Below, piece by piece: positions 1 through 10,722 of a DNA stretch of 64,000 nucleotides. Position 1 is the first letter of the stretch. Every line of letters starts with the position of its first letter. The position numbers and the translations under genes were made by a program. The notes under the pieces were generated by a model, which saw only the letters and a program-made list of their open reading frames with translations, did no database searches and had not been told where the DNA came from. Source of the stretch: Sipunculus nudus (taxonomy: Eukaryota > Annelida > Sipuncula > Golfingiida > Sipunculidae); the NCBI GenBank assembly GCA_026874595.1, contig CM049309.1:12080576-12144575 (forward strand). Direction: 5' to 3'.

Positions 1-133
1 TATTTATTGTCACATTTGTCTGGGCCTTTGTCCACAGGCCTAAATTTTATAATTTATAAACTGGTCGGTGTGTGATCATAAGTACATTTGCCAGTTCTTC
101 TACCGCTGTATTAAAGCCTCATAACCAGTTCTT

Positions 134-192
<59 letters not shown>

Positions 193-957
193 TTAAAAAA
201 GAAAAGGTAAGTAAGAAATAAATGTATTAGGCCTATATAAACCATTCCGAGCCTTTGTTCCAAGACCCCAAGCAAGAGTACGGTATGACCCCGATACCAT
301 GACGACAGTGACGTGACGTCATAGTTAAGGTCACGTATACACGTGATCTGAAAGGTCACCGCTTGTGTTGAGAAGCCTGCACTGTGAAGCTCCCCAATGC
401 AACACTCGCTCCTTACGGTCTTGTGTGCCGTACGTAGTTAACCAGTAAAATCCCAGCAACCCCAAGACCCCTGATCAGCCTCAGGAAAACACAGCACTAT
501 TTGGTCACTATATTTCCAAATTATTATTATTTACGGAAGAGGGTCCAAGGGGTAAAAGACTTGAAAGAAATAAGTATTTTACACGTTTTTTTTTCATATA
601 ACCCGTCCCCCTCTGTTCCCACTATGTGTCCCTACTTAGATACTTACACATATACACAAAGCTTACAAAGGGCCCATGATACTGATAAGGGAGTTTTGGG
701 TATTTATTGTATTATCTGAGCCATTCTTATGATCTAGTTCACATAAATTAGCTCGATTTAGCTACTATAATAATAAGAAAATACGAAGAAAATACGTAGG
801 GCCTAACCATATGCTTTTGTCCAGAAAGCATGATCAATGGACCCTTCCATGCATTTCCTAAATATCAGACATAAGATAAAATGAATATAAGATAAAATGG
901 TGTTTAAATTTCATTTTCAAGAAAACATAGAGTTTAGGTTTAGTGTTTTGCTTTCAG
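1..957. other. 5' flank without a supported gene
   Basis: Apart from the (TA)n tract near 134-189, I see no coding exon here. Short open frames are low-complexity or lack splice context. The last bases before 958 form a polypyrimidine-AG acceptor (ends 957), so an upstream non-coding exon of the next gene may lie in or before this stretch. Confidence 0.5.
134..189. repeat. (TA)n microsatellite
   Basis: Alternating TA with one C interruption near its start. It makes a spurious Tyr-Ile open frame on the minus strand. Confidence 0.95.
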
Positions 958-3307
958 ATGGAGAAAACAAATCAACGAATGCTCAAAAACCACACCTCGT
1001 CTCGGACAGGAGATGTCCATCCGACCATGATGCCAACGTCACGTGACAACAGCCAGATCGTAATGGAGGAGGCTTCAGTTGAGAGAACCAACTCCAAAGC
1101 TAAAACAGGCCAGTCACTCTGTAAAATCCCAGTCAGTTCATGTTCTGAAAATGTTATTTCAGCAACAAAACCCCGCACCAAACCCCCAGCATGCCCGGAA
1201 AACCAACCAGGGCGTCCTGGTTCCCGCAGACGCATAAAAGTAACAACTAGGACTAAAATCCCCCGACTTATAAGAGGATTTGTTCTTAGACGTCGTGTTG
1301 AGTCTTTTCAGCGCAGGAAGTCCAGAATTCCTCTCCCCATTAACCCAACTACAGAGATGAAACGCCTGGAAGGCAAGCTTTCACAGCAACTTTATTTAAC
1401 CGAAAGCCTATCTAAAATCTCTCAGACCCAGATTCCAGGGAGCAAGATACCCAGACCTGCACGTAAAAAGGACAGACGAAATAACACGAAACGGACGAAC
1501 CGACAAAGTCCCATTCATAATGATACCAGGCCAGAGATGCCTATTGAAAAGACATCATCCGAACAAACAACACTGAAAACAGGTAGTACTTCCGTTTTAC
1601 CAAAACTGCCACCGGTTGTGAATAATGGTAGACGTAATAGCACGAAATCAAATTCTTCAGGTGAAGTGAAACAACGGACCCGACAAAGTCCCATTCATAA
1701 TGATACCAGGTCAGTGAAACCTGTTGAAATGACGTCATCCAAACAGACAACACTGACAAATGGTGGCACTTCTGCATTACCTAAATTGCCACAAATTGCG
1801 GAGAATAAATCACCCTCCTCGGGAAATCTTCGCAGACGTTTCAAGGAGCAGCCGGCCCTGCCGGACTTACGTAAACCCTCTGCATTTGTAGATCCGAAGC
1901 CCAAGGCACTGGCATTTACTGTCAGTGTTAATGACACGAGATGGACTCTGAAACCTTTGGACGGACAGAAACGCCCCAAGCTTCCGACTCTCATGCAGTC
2001 CTCAGATGGCGACAAAACAACATTTGTCTCACCAAAACCCCCCAGGCTGCCACCGGTCACACAAAACCGTGTGCCATCGGCTAAACCCAAATCTTCCTTT
2101 GAACGAAGGTTTTCAAAAACAATTAACGACAATGCCTTATGTCGCAAGTCGTCCTGTATGTCACTTCAGACTTTGCCCCAAAAATCAGATTTCCCGAGTA
2201 AGTACACAGTTCTACCCGCTCTGTCGCCAAAACCGCGTGTAGATGGCAGTCCTAGTTCACTGACACAAGAGGGACATGTTGGTAGAGACAGTGCTCAGAG
2301 GCTATTGACGCCAGAGACACATAATGGTAGAAACTATACCAAAAATCAATTGATACCAGAGGCACATAATGGTAGAGACAATACCCAGAGTCCATTGACA
2401 ACAGAGGCACATAATGGTAGAGACAATACCAAGAATCCATTGACACCAGAGGGACATAAAGGTAGAGACAATACCAAGAGTCCATTGACACCAGAGGGAC
2501 ATAAAGGTAGAGACAATACCCAAAGTCCATTGACATCAGAGCAACATAATGGCAGAGACAATACCCCTGGTCCATTGACGCCACAGGCACATAATGGTAG
2601 AGACAATATCCCGAGTGCAATGACACAAGAGGCACACAATGGTAGAGACAATACCAAGAGTCAATTGACACCAGAGGGACATAAAGGTAGAGACAATACC
2701 AAGAGTCCATTAACACCAGGGACACATAATGGTAGAGACAATACCCAGAGTCCATTGACATCAGAGCAACATAAAGGCAGAGACAATACCCCTGGTCCAT
2801 TGACGCCACAGGCACATAATGGAAGAGACAATATCCCGAGTGCAATGACACCAGAGGCACATAATGGTAGAGACAATATCCTTAGTGCATTTACACAAGA
2901 GACACATAATGGTAGAGACAATACCCAGAGTCCTTTGACACTAGAGACACATAATGGTAGAGACAATACCAATAGTCCATTGACAACAGAGGCCCATAAA
3001 GGTAGAGACAATACCCAGAGTCAACTGACACCAGAGGAACATGCTGACGGAGACAGTCCATCTGGTTTTGTTTACCCGTCTTGTGCTGTTATGACTAAAA
3101 GAGTGAAAGCCCTAATGGACGCGGTTTTAGAGTTCAGGCCATTCCCGACAAACCGCCCTCTGTCTGTCATCCTAGAAGAAGATCCGACAAAACCAGATAT
3201 GATGCCTCATCCGCCAGCAAGAGCGCCACCTAGAGGCCGCGCGGCCAGGAGGGCCACCTTAGGCATCGCTGGGCCAACAGGGCGAAGAGAGTTTTATCAC
3301 TATACAG
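958..3307 (+). CDS. Gene 1 coding exon 1 (large exon)
   Basis: Carries nearly the whole protein (783 codons plus one base). It ends at 3307 before a gtaagt donor. The open frame runs on into the intron to 3567, but that tail is hydrophobic, AT-rich and unlike the exon, so the donor is preferred. Confidence 0.8.
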
Positions 3308-4439
3308 GTAAGTTAAAAGCAACTTGTTTTATTTTTGTGCAATATTTAGCTTGTTTTAATCTCCAGATACACATGAATACAAATATACTATTCTCATGCA
3401 TATGTTTAAGTTTATCAGCAGGTTTTAATATTAATTTTGTAGAATTTATCATATTTCCCAGTCAGAAACACCCCTTCCAAATGTTTTTTTGTTATATGAA
3501 GTGCGTGTTTGTATTATATATAAATCTGCAGTTAACGACACATTTTCAACGCATCATATTTTTTTAAACAGTGTGACCAACATTTGAGTTAACTTTTTAT
3601 AATTATATACATATGTTTTTTAGATAAATATCTCGCCGTCAAAACCGATGAATACCGCTTTATCATGGTGAGTAAAATTTACGTCATTTAATTCTAAAAG
3701 AATTATTAACGATGTCAGACTGGTTTAACTGTGAATATAATACAGCTGTGGATTTGAGACAAAACGGTGTGAAAAAAGCAAAATTTACACAACAATATTA
3801 TACAATGCAATTTGAAATGTTATACCAAATATTATATCAAATATTATGAGTATATATTTCCTAGCCTCAGAGAGAGAGAGAGAGGGAGAGATAGAGAGAT
3901 TTGTCAATAAAAAATACCTTGATATCTCCAGTGCAATTTATTTGATAATTATCAATGTAAATATATATTAGTTTGTGATCTTATATTCTTGTGGTACATT
4001 TGATATGTATTATGGCGTCTTTAATAAACACCTTGTCATCATTTGTTTACAATAGACGTGCCGGTACCTTGCTTTCTTGAAGAGGAAACTGAGGGACTTG
4101 GCCGAGAGAGTGAGGGCTAAGCACGAGGTAAGCATTTACGACTATATCCACATCCCTTTGTGTTGCATTTACTGTGATTACCTTCAGGATAATCGGATAA
4201 TGATCAAATGCAATCTTTGAGAATAAATAAAATATATTTATAAATCTGTAAAGATCGTTCAGCCTGCTAGACATAATTACACAATTATGTAAAAGATTAA
4301 GAATGAGTTTTAATAATAAAAATGATAATAATAAAAATAATAATAAAAATAATAATAATAATGATAATAATAACAATAATAATAATAATAATAATATTAT
4401 TAATAATAACTATTTTTTATTTTTCAGTTAGGGTTATGA
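958..4439 (+). CDS. Gene 1: repeat-rich basic protein with [ST]xIP motifs (4 coding exons)
   Basis: Family not recognised. Coding exons 958-3307, 3624-3667, 4056-4127 and 4428-4439 join in frame (junction phases 1, 0, 0) into about 825 residues; GT-AG sites are good except that the last exon is weak. Start: ATG at 958 lies directly behind an acceptor-like tract, so it may be the true start or follow an upstream exon; an unspliced ATG at 943 is also possible. Residues 1-300 are basic and rich in Ser, Pro, Thr and Lys, with TKIP (99-102), SRIP (122-125), TQIP (157-160) and SKIP (162-165). Residues 182-289 hold a 60-residue duplication. Many LPxL/KLPP-like pieces follow. Residues 439-693 are 17 repeats of 15 residues with a core like NGRDNTQSPLTPE. 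The C-terminal 130 residues include a helical, basic segment (YLAFLKRKLRDLAERV). I see no signal peptide or membrane segment. Most of the chain should be disordered. [ST]xIP in a basic Ser/Pro context is the known EB1-binding motif of microtubule plus-end proteins, so a cytoskeletal role is an inference, not shown. Confidence 0.75.
1501..1800 (+). repeat. 180-bp internal duplication in gene 1
   Basis: The 30 bases starting at 1501 recur exactly at 1681, so the period is 180 bp. The protein units start RQSPIHNDTR and share a TTL...LPKLP segment. The second copy diverges after about 120 bp. Confidence 0.85.
2272..3036 (+). repeat. Coding minisatellite: 17 x 45 bp (15-residue repeats)
   Basis: Seventeen units of exactly 45 bp with no indels, followed by a degenerate one (EHADGD...). 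The unit consensus is [AGTQ]H[NK]GRDNTxSPLTPE. Most units keep SP and TP pairs, which are possible proline-directed kinase sites. Units 5-8 match units 10-13 more closely than their neighbours, giving a 225-bp higher-order period. Because 45 is a multiple of 3, several antisense frames stay open across it; those are shadows. Confidence 0.95.
3624..3667 (+). CDS. Gene 1 coding exon 2
   Basis: A 44-bp exon between a tttttag acceptor and a gtgagt donor. With the last base of exon 1 it reads DKYLAVKTDEYRFIM in frame. Confidence 0.65.
3871..3899. repeat. (GA)n microsatellite in gene 1 intron 2
   Basis: Imperfect GA repeat with GGGA and ATAGA interruptions. Confidence 0.9.
4056..4127 (+). CDS. Gene 1 coding exon 3
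   Basis: A 72-bp exon flanked by an acaatag acceptor and a gtaagc donor. It reads as a basic amphipathic helix (RYLAFLKRKLRDLAERVRAK), in phase with exon 2. Confidence 0.65.
4315..4411. repeat. (AAT)n/(AATAATG)n tract in gene 1 intron 3
   Basis: Imperfect AAT/ATA trinucleotide repeat directly upstream of the polypyrimidine tract of the last acceptor. Confidence 0.9.
4428..4439 (+). CDS. Gene 1 candidate last coding exon
   Basis: A tattttttatttttcag acceptor is followed in phase by three codons (LGL) and TGA at 4437-4439; the 3' UTR would continue downstream. With so little coding sequence this is the weakest exon, and a more distant acceptor could be the true one. Confidence 0.4.
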   Translation, partial: LGL

Positions 4440-5500
4440 GGATCTGGAGATGGGAACGAGATGCACTTGACAAAAATTTAAAAAATTTAAAATTTTATTT
4501 AAAAAAAGGGGAAAAAATGCAAAAAAAGTTCGTTGTTGGTTCGTCAGTTATTATATCAGGGATTATCTTGTTTGTTTACAAGGGTCTTATTTCTGCCCTT
4601 TTCTTTCAAAAAATGCATTTTTGACATAAAAGTCTTACTCCACCACTTATAAGGCCCTTTTCATCTATTTGATAGTACAAATAGATTCCCCAAATTATAA
4701 AAAGACCCCCAATGTTGAAAAACAGAATAATCCCTGGTTATTGTTATTTTATTTTTGTTTTCAAATGTTATAAGCAGGTTTGGGTTCTTGGCATGCACAA
4801 AATGTCTCATTTTCACTTGCATTTAAATTCAGAGTATTTATGCGAGTATTAAACCATTTGGTTGTCAAATGGAAATGCAGGTCCGCAGTTTCATCTTAGT
4901 ATGTTCGGTAAAGCAATCCTTTAAAAATCATGTGATGTACGATATTATTTATTAAAATATACACAAATACCGTGATAAAAAGAGATAAAATAGAGATCAA
5001 ATGTAAATGCTTTTGCATTTTAATGCATTTTCTTGTGCGATGATATATTATAATGCATTTGCATTTGATTTATGTGGAACATTAACATTCACTTTGTAAC
5101 CAACCCTGGTTATTAAACATTCGTAAAAATAAAATACATTCGCAAGGTTCCCCCATGCTTAAAATCTTTGACGATTTTTATAAATATTTTCAAGGTGTTG
5201 AGAGTGCTTGAATATTAGTTATTTTAAAAATTCTTGAAAACGCTGAATTTTCTTGTCGTATTTGGCCAAATTTGTCGGGAATTTGTTTTTCTTATATCTT
5301 CTTAAACTATAATAATATCTCTTTAAAGAAATATGGGAGGATCGGACGGCAAATTACGAATTTATGTCTTTGAAAGACATTTAAAGCACTTTGAATATAA
5401 AAAAAAAAATATGTGGGAACCCTGTGTGGCTCTGCTGGATTGTGATCTAAGCAGATGATATATACTATGCCAACTCTTCAATGTTTGCAGACTGCCACCA
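4440..5500. other. AT-rich stretch, probably 3' UTR then intergenic
   Basis: No coding signal seen. It probably begins with the gene 1 3' UTR; an AATAAA occurs at 5128-5133 but I cannot tell whether it is used. Confidence 0.4.
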
Positions 5501-5819
5501 GGTGTGCTGTTTGTTTGTTTTCTACTTTCCTTAACTCACGGACTGCTCTTCTGTTCACTAAAAATACCTGCCATGATCGGCAGTGTTTATTATTTAAATA
5601 GATATCTATTTAAGACGTGGAGGCCTCAGTTTTGAGGCCACGAAACTAGGACGGGAGCACACACTGGATATTTCCCCCCACCAGGTGTCGCTTCTGTTAA
5701 CAAAAAAATCCTGCCATGGTCGACAGCGTTTATTATTTAGATAGTAATCTATTTTAGACGTGGTGGCCTCAGTTTTGAGACCACGAGATCAGGGAGGGAG
5801 CACACACGGTCTATTTTCT

Positions 5820-5833
5820 TCAGCAGGTGGCGC
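5820..5833 (+). promoter_or_regulatory. CTCF-core-like motif, satellite copy
   Basis: TCAGCAGGTGGCGC matches 13 of 14 positions of the published CTCF core CCASYAGRKGGCRS and contains AGGTGGCGC. Occupancy is unknown. Confidence 0.4.
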
Positions 5834-5965
5834 TTCTGTTAAAAAATAAAAAAAACATGCCATGACCGGCAGTGTTCATTATTGAGATAGTAATATATTT
5901 AAGACGTGGTTGCCTCAGTTTTGAGACCACCAGCTCAAGACGGGCGCACACACTGGATATTTACT

Positions 5966-5979
5966 TCACCAGATGGCGC
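5966..5979 (+). promoter_or_regulatory. CTCF-core-like motif, satellite copy
   Basis: TCACCAGATGGCGC, 13 of 14 positions of the CTCF core. Confidence 0.4.
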
Positions 5980-6236
5980 CTCTGTTCACAAAAAAATACC
6001 TGCTATGATCGGCATAATTTATTATGTTGATAATAATCTATTTAAACGTGGTATCCTCAGTTTTGAGACATCGAGAACAGGACGGGCTCACAGACAGGAT
6101 AATTTCTTACACAGGCAGCGCCTCTGTTCACAAGAAATACCTGCCATGATCGGCAGAGAGTATTCTAATTTTTGACGTGGTAGTCAAAAGTTTGAGGACA
6201 CCAGTTTAAGACGAGCGCACACTTTGGATATTTTCC

Positions 6237-6250
6237 AAACCAGGTGGCGC
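6237..6250 (+). promoter_or_regulatory. CTCF-core-like motif, satellite copy
   Basis: AAACCAGGTGGCGC, 12 of 14 positions, with an intact AGGTGGCGC. Confidence 0.35.
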
Positions 6251-6498
6251 TTCTGTCGCTAGTGTTCAATAGTCAGATAGCAATATATTTTAGACGTGAA
6301 ACCCTCAGTTTTGAGACCACTAGATAAGAATGGGAGCGCACACTGGCTATTTTCTTCAACAAGTGGCGCTTCTGTTTACAAAAATAGTTTCTGCCATGAT
6401 CAGCAGTGTCTATTATTTAGACAGTAATCTATTTTAGACGTGGAGGCCTCAGTTTTGAGACCACGAGATCATGACGGGCGCCCACACTAGCTGTTTCT

Positions 6499-6512
6499 TC
6501 ACCAGGTGGCGC
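6499..6512 (+). promoter_or_regulatory. CTCF-core-like motif, satellite copy
   Basis: TCACCAGGTGGCGC, 13 of 14 positions. Confidence 0.4.
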
Positions 6513-6616
6513 TTCTGTCGCTAGTGTTTATAAGTCAGATAGCAATCTATTTTAGACGTGGTAGCCTCAGTTTTGAGACCACGAGATAAGAATGGGAGCA
6601 CACACTGGCTATTTTT

Positions 6617-6630
6617 TCACCAGGTGGCGC
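6617..6630 (+). promoter_or_regulatory. CTCF-core-like motif, satellite copy
   Basis: TCACCAGGTGGCGC, 13 of 14 positions; same 14-mer as the copy at 6499. Confidence 0.4.
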
Positions 6631-6699
6631 TTCTGTTTACAAAAAAGTACCTGCCATGATTGGCAGTGTCTATTATTTAGATAGTAATCTATTTATAGA

Positions 6700-7075
6700 C
6701 TTGGGAGCGTGGTGAAATTGAAAGAACTAGTGCAGAAATGGCAGATAAACTGGCTATTTACATTCAGATGTCGGTACCCAGCGTTAAATCGCTATGATAC
6801 CAATACTTGTGGGTTAGTTGTTTATTTTTTTTCGACATAGTCATTTCAGTGTTGAATTCACATGTACACGACATGGTATAGCCGCTAATCTCCCTCACAG
6901 GTTCTGTCAAGCGGCCCATATCGTGTCTTATTCAGACCTGTTTATTTTAAAGTCTGATTCCATATTTACCTGTATATACGAATGTATATGGTCTTTTAAG
7001 ATTGTTTTATCTGAATAATCTTCTTTTTAATTTTCTTTTCTTTTCATGATGTGTGTTCCCCGTTTACCTATTTAA

Positions 7076-7120
<45 letters not shown>

Positions 7121-8030
7121 AGAATGGATGGTTACATGACAGAAGCGTGTTTATTTACACATCAAGCAACGTTATGACACCTAAACCTATCATTCATCAA
7201 ATAAGTACACAGTAAAGATATACTTGTTTAGACACATCATGTACTTTATCTGCTCAGATGACTTTCCCAGGGATTTCTCAGCAGCACATTTTTTCCTAGT
7301 GAATTTGTAAGGTTATCGGTAACAAAGGTAAGGTTATCAGTTATCGAAAGGTAAGTATGTTTGATATATCTGATATGATGATATTGTAACTGTCCATGGG
7401 TAGGTATCTATGTCGCTTCTCTTTCAGTTTCCATGTACTATTTAAAGGAACAATTTTATTTCAGCCATACTTCTGATTTAGGATTATCTTCCCGCCATTT
7501 ATACATACATGTATATTTATTTTATTTTGCTTTTCTGTATTATTTACAGTTATTCTTTCACTAAGAATATTTGAGTTTAATTTATTCAGAACGTTCTTGA
7601 TTACGGTGTGTTTATCTCCATTATTTATAATGTATGTGAGTTTTGGAGGTGGAATTTTTCAACGGTTGTCCACCACAATACTGAGCGAGTGAGGGGCTCA
7701 GTAGATAATAGATATATACATGTATTTCCTATATGATCTTACAGGTTTTTTCCCTGTAATCTGAGTTCTGATAATTATCAAACACCGAAGCATTTTGGCC
7801 AGAATATTTTACATGTTTAATTTATATGCGTTGCGTTTATGATACGCAGAAATAATTTTCTTCTGTAATTTTCATTTTTTAATACAACAAAATGCTATTT
7901 TACAATGGACTCATTTGTATTACACGAGGATGCTTTTGTATTTTTTTGTATTTATTTCATACTTATACATATTTTAATTTGTTATGATGCTTTTCTTTTG
8001 CACAGACATGTTAACCCTACCCCCTATCTT

Positions 8031-8098
<68 letters not shown>

Positions 8099-8930
8099 CT
8101 TTTGAATCTCACAGAAAAAGTCTCGAGGACTTTCTTGAAACACAGTGTGTTTATTTGCGTTTAATTTACACAGGACTATCTTGTTTATCTCTATCACTCA
8201 TTAAAGAAGTTTTGTAAGTGGAATTTTTCAATGGTTGTCCACCAAAATACTGAGTGAGTCAGGGGTTAAGTAGATATTTATTTATGTATCAACTTCTATT
8301 TATCATTTGTGAACTTGGGCGCGTCCGTACCGAGTGCTGACCTTTTTGAAACTATGTTTGAGACGGGGAAGTCTCCATTACGTATCTCTCATTCCTGGAG
8401 GAATTTTGACTGGAGAAGCTTCCACTGTAGCCAAGGAAGTACCAGTAAATATCAGCAACACATTTAGGCTGACCAATTTCAAATACTTAAGCCAGCAGTG
8501 GACACACTGGACTGGGGAACAGGAAGAATAGCCTGATTAAAAATAATCAGCGTTATCATGTATGACGCTTCTGATGTCTTTTAGTTAAATCATCTCCGGT
8601 AGGGGTCTCTACTGATTCGAAGCGCAAGAGTACCTTGTGCCACAGTTAAATAACAATTATGATGTGTAGCTGGAGCCTAAAACCCCACATAAGAATCAGA
8701 TTTTCATTTGTGTTCACATGTAGTGCCTCGCTTAAGTAACATGGCTTCTACTAGGGAATGTCAGAGCATACACTAGCTCTAATTCCTAAGCAACTGGCGG
8801 CTGCAAACTGCGGACAAAGGAATCGCCCTGTGTCACAATGAAAAAAGCCTTTGAATGAAAAAATTATAATGATTCACATAACCTCAAATATTTAATTTAT
8901 TTTTCCTTTAGGTTGTCCCCGAAAACTCTC
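6700..8930. other. Non-coding stretch with two (CT)n tracts
   Basis: No supported gene. (CT)n tracts lie near 7084-7118 and 8036-8095. A phrase like 'ggtggaatttttcaacggttgtccaccac...actgagcgagtgaggggct' near 7646-7702 recurs near 8215-8265, so this is probably a local duplication of about 570 bp spacing that includes the CT tract. Confidence 0.5.
8036..8095. repeat. (CT)n microsatellite
   Basis: Roughly 60 bp of near-perfect CT. Confidence 0.95.
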
Positions 8931-8935
8931 GAATA

Positions 8936-9305
8936 TTTTTTTTATTATTCCATAAATCATATTACAAAACGGAAACTACTATAACAGTACAATACATTCA
9001 CAAAGCGACTTACAACAAATAATATGACAGTACAATACAAGCAAAACACAAGTGACGCAGCAAAGTAGTACATAGAATAGGGAGAGAGTCATACCTAAGA
9101 GATAAATGCTACGTGAAACAAAGTACATGAAATAAAACATAATACGTATATATTCAAACTTACAGTAAGAACAGAATTTCTCTTGCACAAGTATTTTAGT
9201 ATATATTTGAAAATAAACGTTATCAACTAGTTTAAATTTTGTTCATGGTTGCATGAAGATGATCTCAGGGTAGAGAAAAGGGGATTATCATGATTTAAAA
9301 AAACA

Positions 9306-9345
<40 letters not shown>

Positions 9346-10560
9346 AAAGAAAAAATGATTGGGGGGGGGGGGGGGGATTCTTAGAGGTTGTTGTCTGTGT
9401 CATGCATACAGTTTGAATGATTCTCAGCTTCTAAGTTGAGGTTTCAGAAAACATTTCATCCCACTTTTTATAATGTAGGGATATGTTACCATTCTTATAA
9501 GCAATATTTCTCTCTGTGGTATAGATCTGTTTGACATATGATTGGTAATTGATGAAATTTGGCATAATATCTTTATATTTACACACATATACAAATCGTT
9601 TAACTAACAGTGTGAGGGTGTCTAACAGAGGATTATTGTTGTAGTCACAGATAACAGACTTCATACTGAAGCTACTTTCAGGTATTATAATATGTAAATT
9701 TGCAAGCCATTTTTTTAATTGTGATAATATGGTCTGTGTTACACAGCAACTATAAAATATATGCGCAAGCGTTTCCTTCTCTTTTTTACAGAGTGAGCAG
9801 AGCTCACTATCAGCTTTACCTATCCTATGTAAAAAAGGGTTGAGAGTTATATTTCTGTGAATTATTCTGAACTGAAACATCCTTAATACTTCTGATACTG
9901 TGGTTCTTTTTATGTTCTTGAAGGCTTTAAATACTAAATCTTGACAATCACATTGCATTTCTTTATACCACTTATCAAAAGCCTTCTTGGGTTCTACACA
10001 GACTGTTAGAATTAAATCATTATAAACCTTTTGTGTATCTTTCTTGATGTTCATTATTGTTTCAATTTTTGGTTTATATGAACTGTAGTTATCCATGTTT
10101 ATATATGTTTTCACAGTTATTTTCTAAACAGCTGGGATAGCATCGATTAAACACATATACTGCATTTTGTCAATTTTTGCTTTTGTACAGTCTACAAGTT
10201 CTGCATGTGACTGGAATATATAGTTTTTACCATTATATTTTAAAACATCATACAATTTTGTTACACCTACATTATATAATTCTTTATTATACACCGTTGT
10301 TTTATCTATTTTGATGAGAGTTGAAAATAACTCTTGGCTTAAAATTTCGTCAGGAGTATATACATTTTTAAAATTGTATTTGCACCATGCATTTAACATT
10401 TGCATGTTTTATCAAATTTCTCTGTATCACTTGACTTAAGGTTACATTTGAATAAGTAAGAGCCCAGTCTCTTAAATTGTAAATTAACCATTTGCCTCCA
10501 ACCTTCATCCAAGGGGCCCGACAACAAACGCTTTTAGCAGGGGGAATGACTACATTGAGC
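8936..10560 (-). mobile_element. 5'-truncated L1/Tx1-type LINE, 3' half of ORF2 plus 3' UTR
   Basis: Read on the minus strand. The segment 10405-10127 resembles the region after the RT of L1/Tx1-type ORF2, with an initial WCKYNF and a final LIDAIPAV. A TAG at 10124-10126 interrupts the frame, which then continues without a shift into 227 open residues (10114-9431). That part holds a zinc-knuckle-like CSLCKKEKETLAHIFYSC and many Lys/Tyr residues, typical of the zf-RVT C-terminus. Upstream (10562-10410) a different frame reads on as the preceding part, so there is at least one frameshift. The 3' end is A-rich on the minus strand near 8936. A (GA)n tract and 16 G's lie in the 3' UTR (9311-9376). 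Confidence 0.75.
9431..10405 (-). pseudogene. LINE ORF2 C-terminal fragment, one nonsense codon
   Basis: Two collinear in-frame pieces (10405-10127 and 10121-9431) are separated by a single TAG (10126-10124). Family members have Trp near this site (AIPxxWK), so a TGG-to-TAG change is likely. Contains the CxxC...H....C knuckle of the LINE C-terminus. Not a host gene. Confidence 0.7.
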
Positions 10561-10605
10561 ATCCTCGACTTGGAAAAATGAAAAAAATGAGAGGGTGATA
10601 TATAA

Positions 10606-10622
10606 CCCCCCCCCCCCCCCCC
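10606..10622. repeat. Poly(C) tract, 17 nt
   Basis: Uninterrupted C run just beyond the 5' end of the LINE fragment. Confidence 0.95.
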
Positions 10623-10722
10623 TGTATTGACGACCCTGGTCTGCCGTCACTGAAAACGTCCGCTTGGCCAATTCAGAGACTAGTGTCATTAACAATGAGT
10701 GGTGATTTACAATGAGAAGCAA

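Larger units (their letters stand above)
5510..6700. repeat. Tandem satellite, 143/119-bp units, with CTCF-core-like motifs
   Basis: The marker 'agacgtgg' or a variant recurs near 5613, 5756, 5902, 6045, 6173, 6293, 6436, 6555 and 6697. Spacing is therefore about 143 bp, with short units of about 120 bp near 6173-6293 and 6436-6555. Each unit has a 'cctcagttttgagaccac' block, a 'gcacacactgg' block and a 'caccaggtggcgcttctg' block. The long form adds a 'cctgccatgatcggcagtg' segment. No open frame spans the array. Confidence 0.9.

Noticed and set aside
1695-2147. 150-codon minus-strand open frame inside gene 1
   Set aside because: Lies wholly opposite the coding exon and shows no motif; a shadow.
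2252-3011. Minus-strand open frames of 73-202 codons over the minisatellite
   Set aside because: A 45-bp period keeps all frames open together; composition is a mirror of the plus-strand repeats and there is no independent start or splice evidence.
3308-3567. Extension of gene 1 exon 1 to the stop at 3567
   Set aside because: The frame passes a strong gtaagt donor and becomes hydrophobic and AT-rich; two further exons fit in phase beyond it.
5510-6700. A CRISPR array
   Set aside because: Units of 119-143 bp are similar along their whole length with no unique spacers, and the DNA is metazoan.
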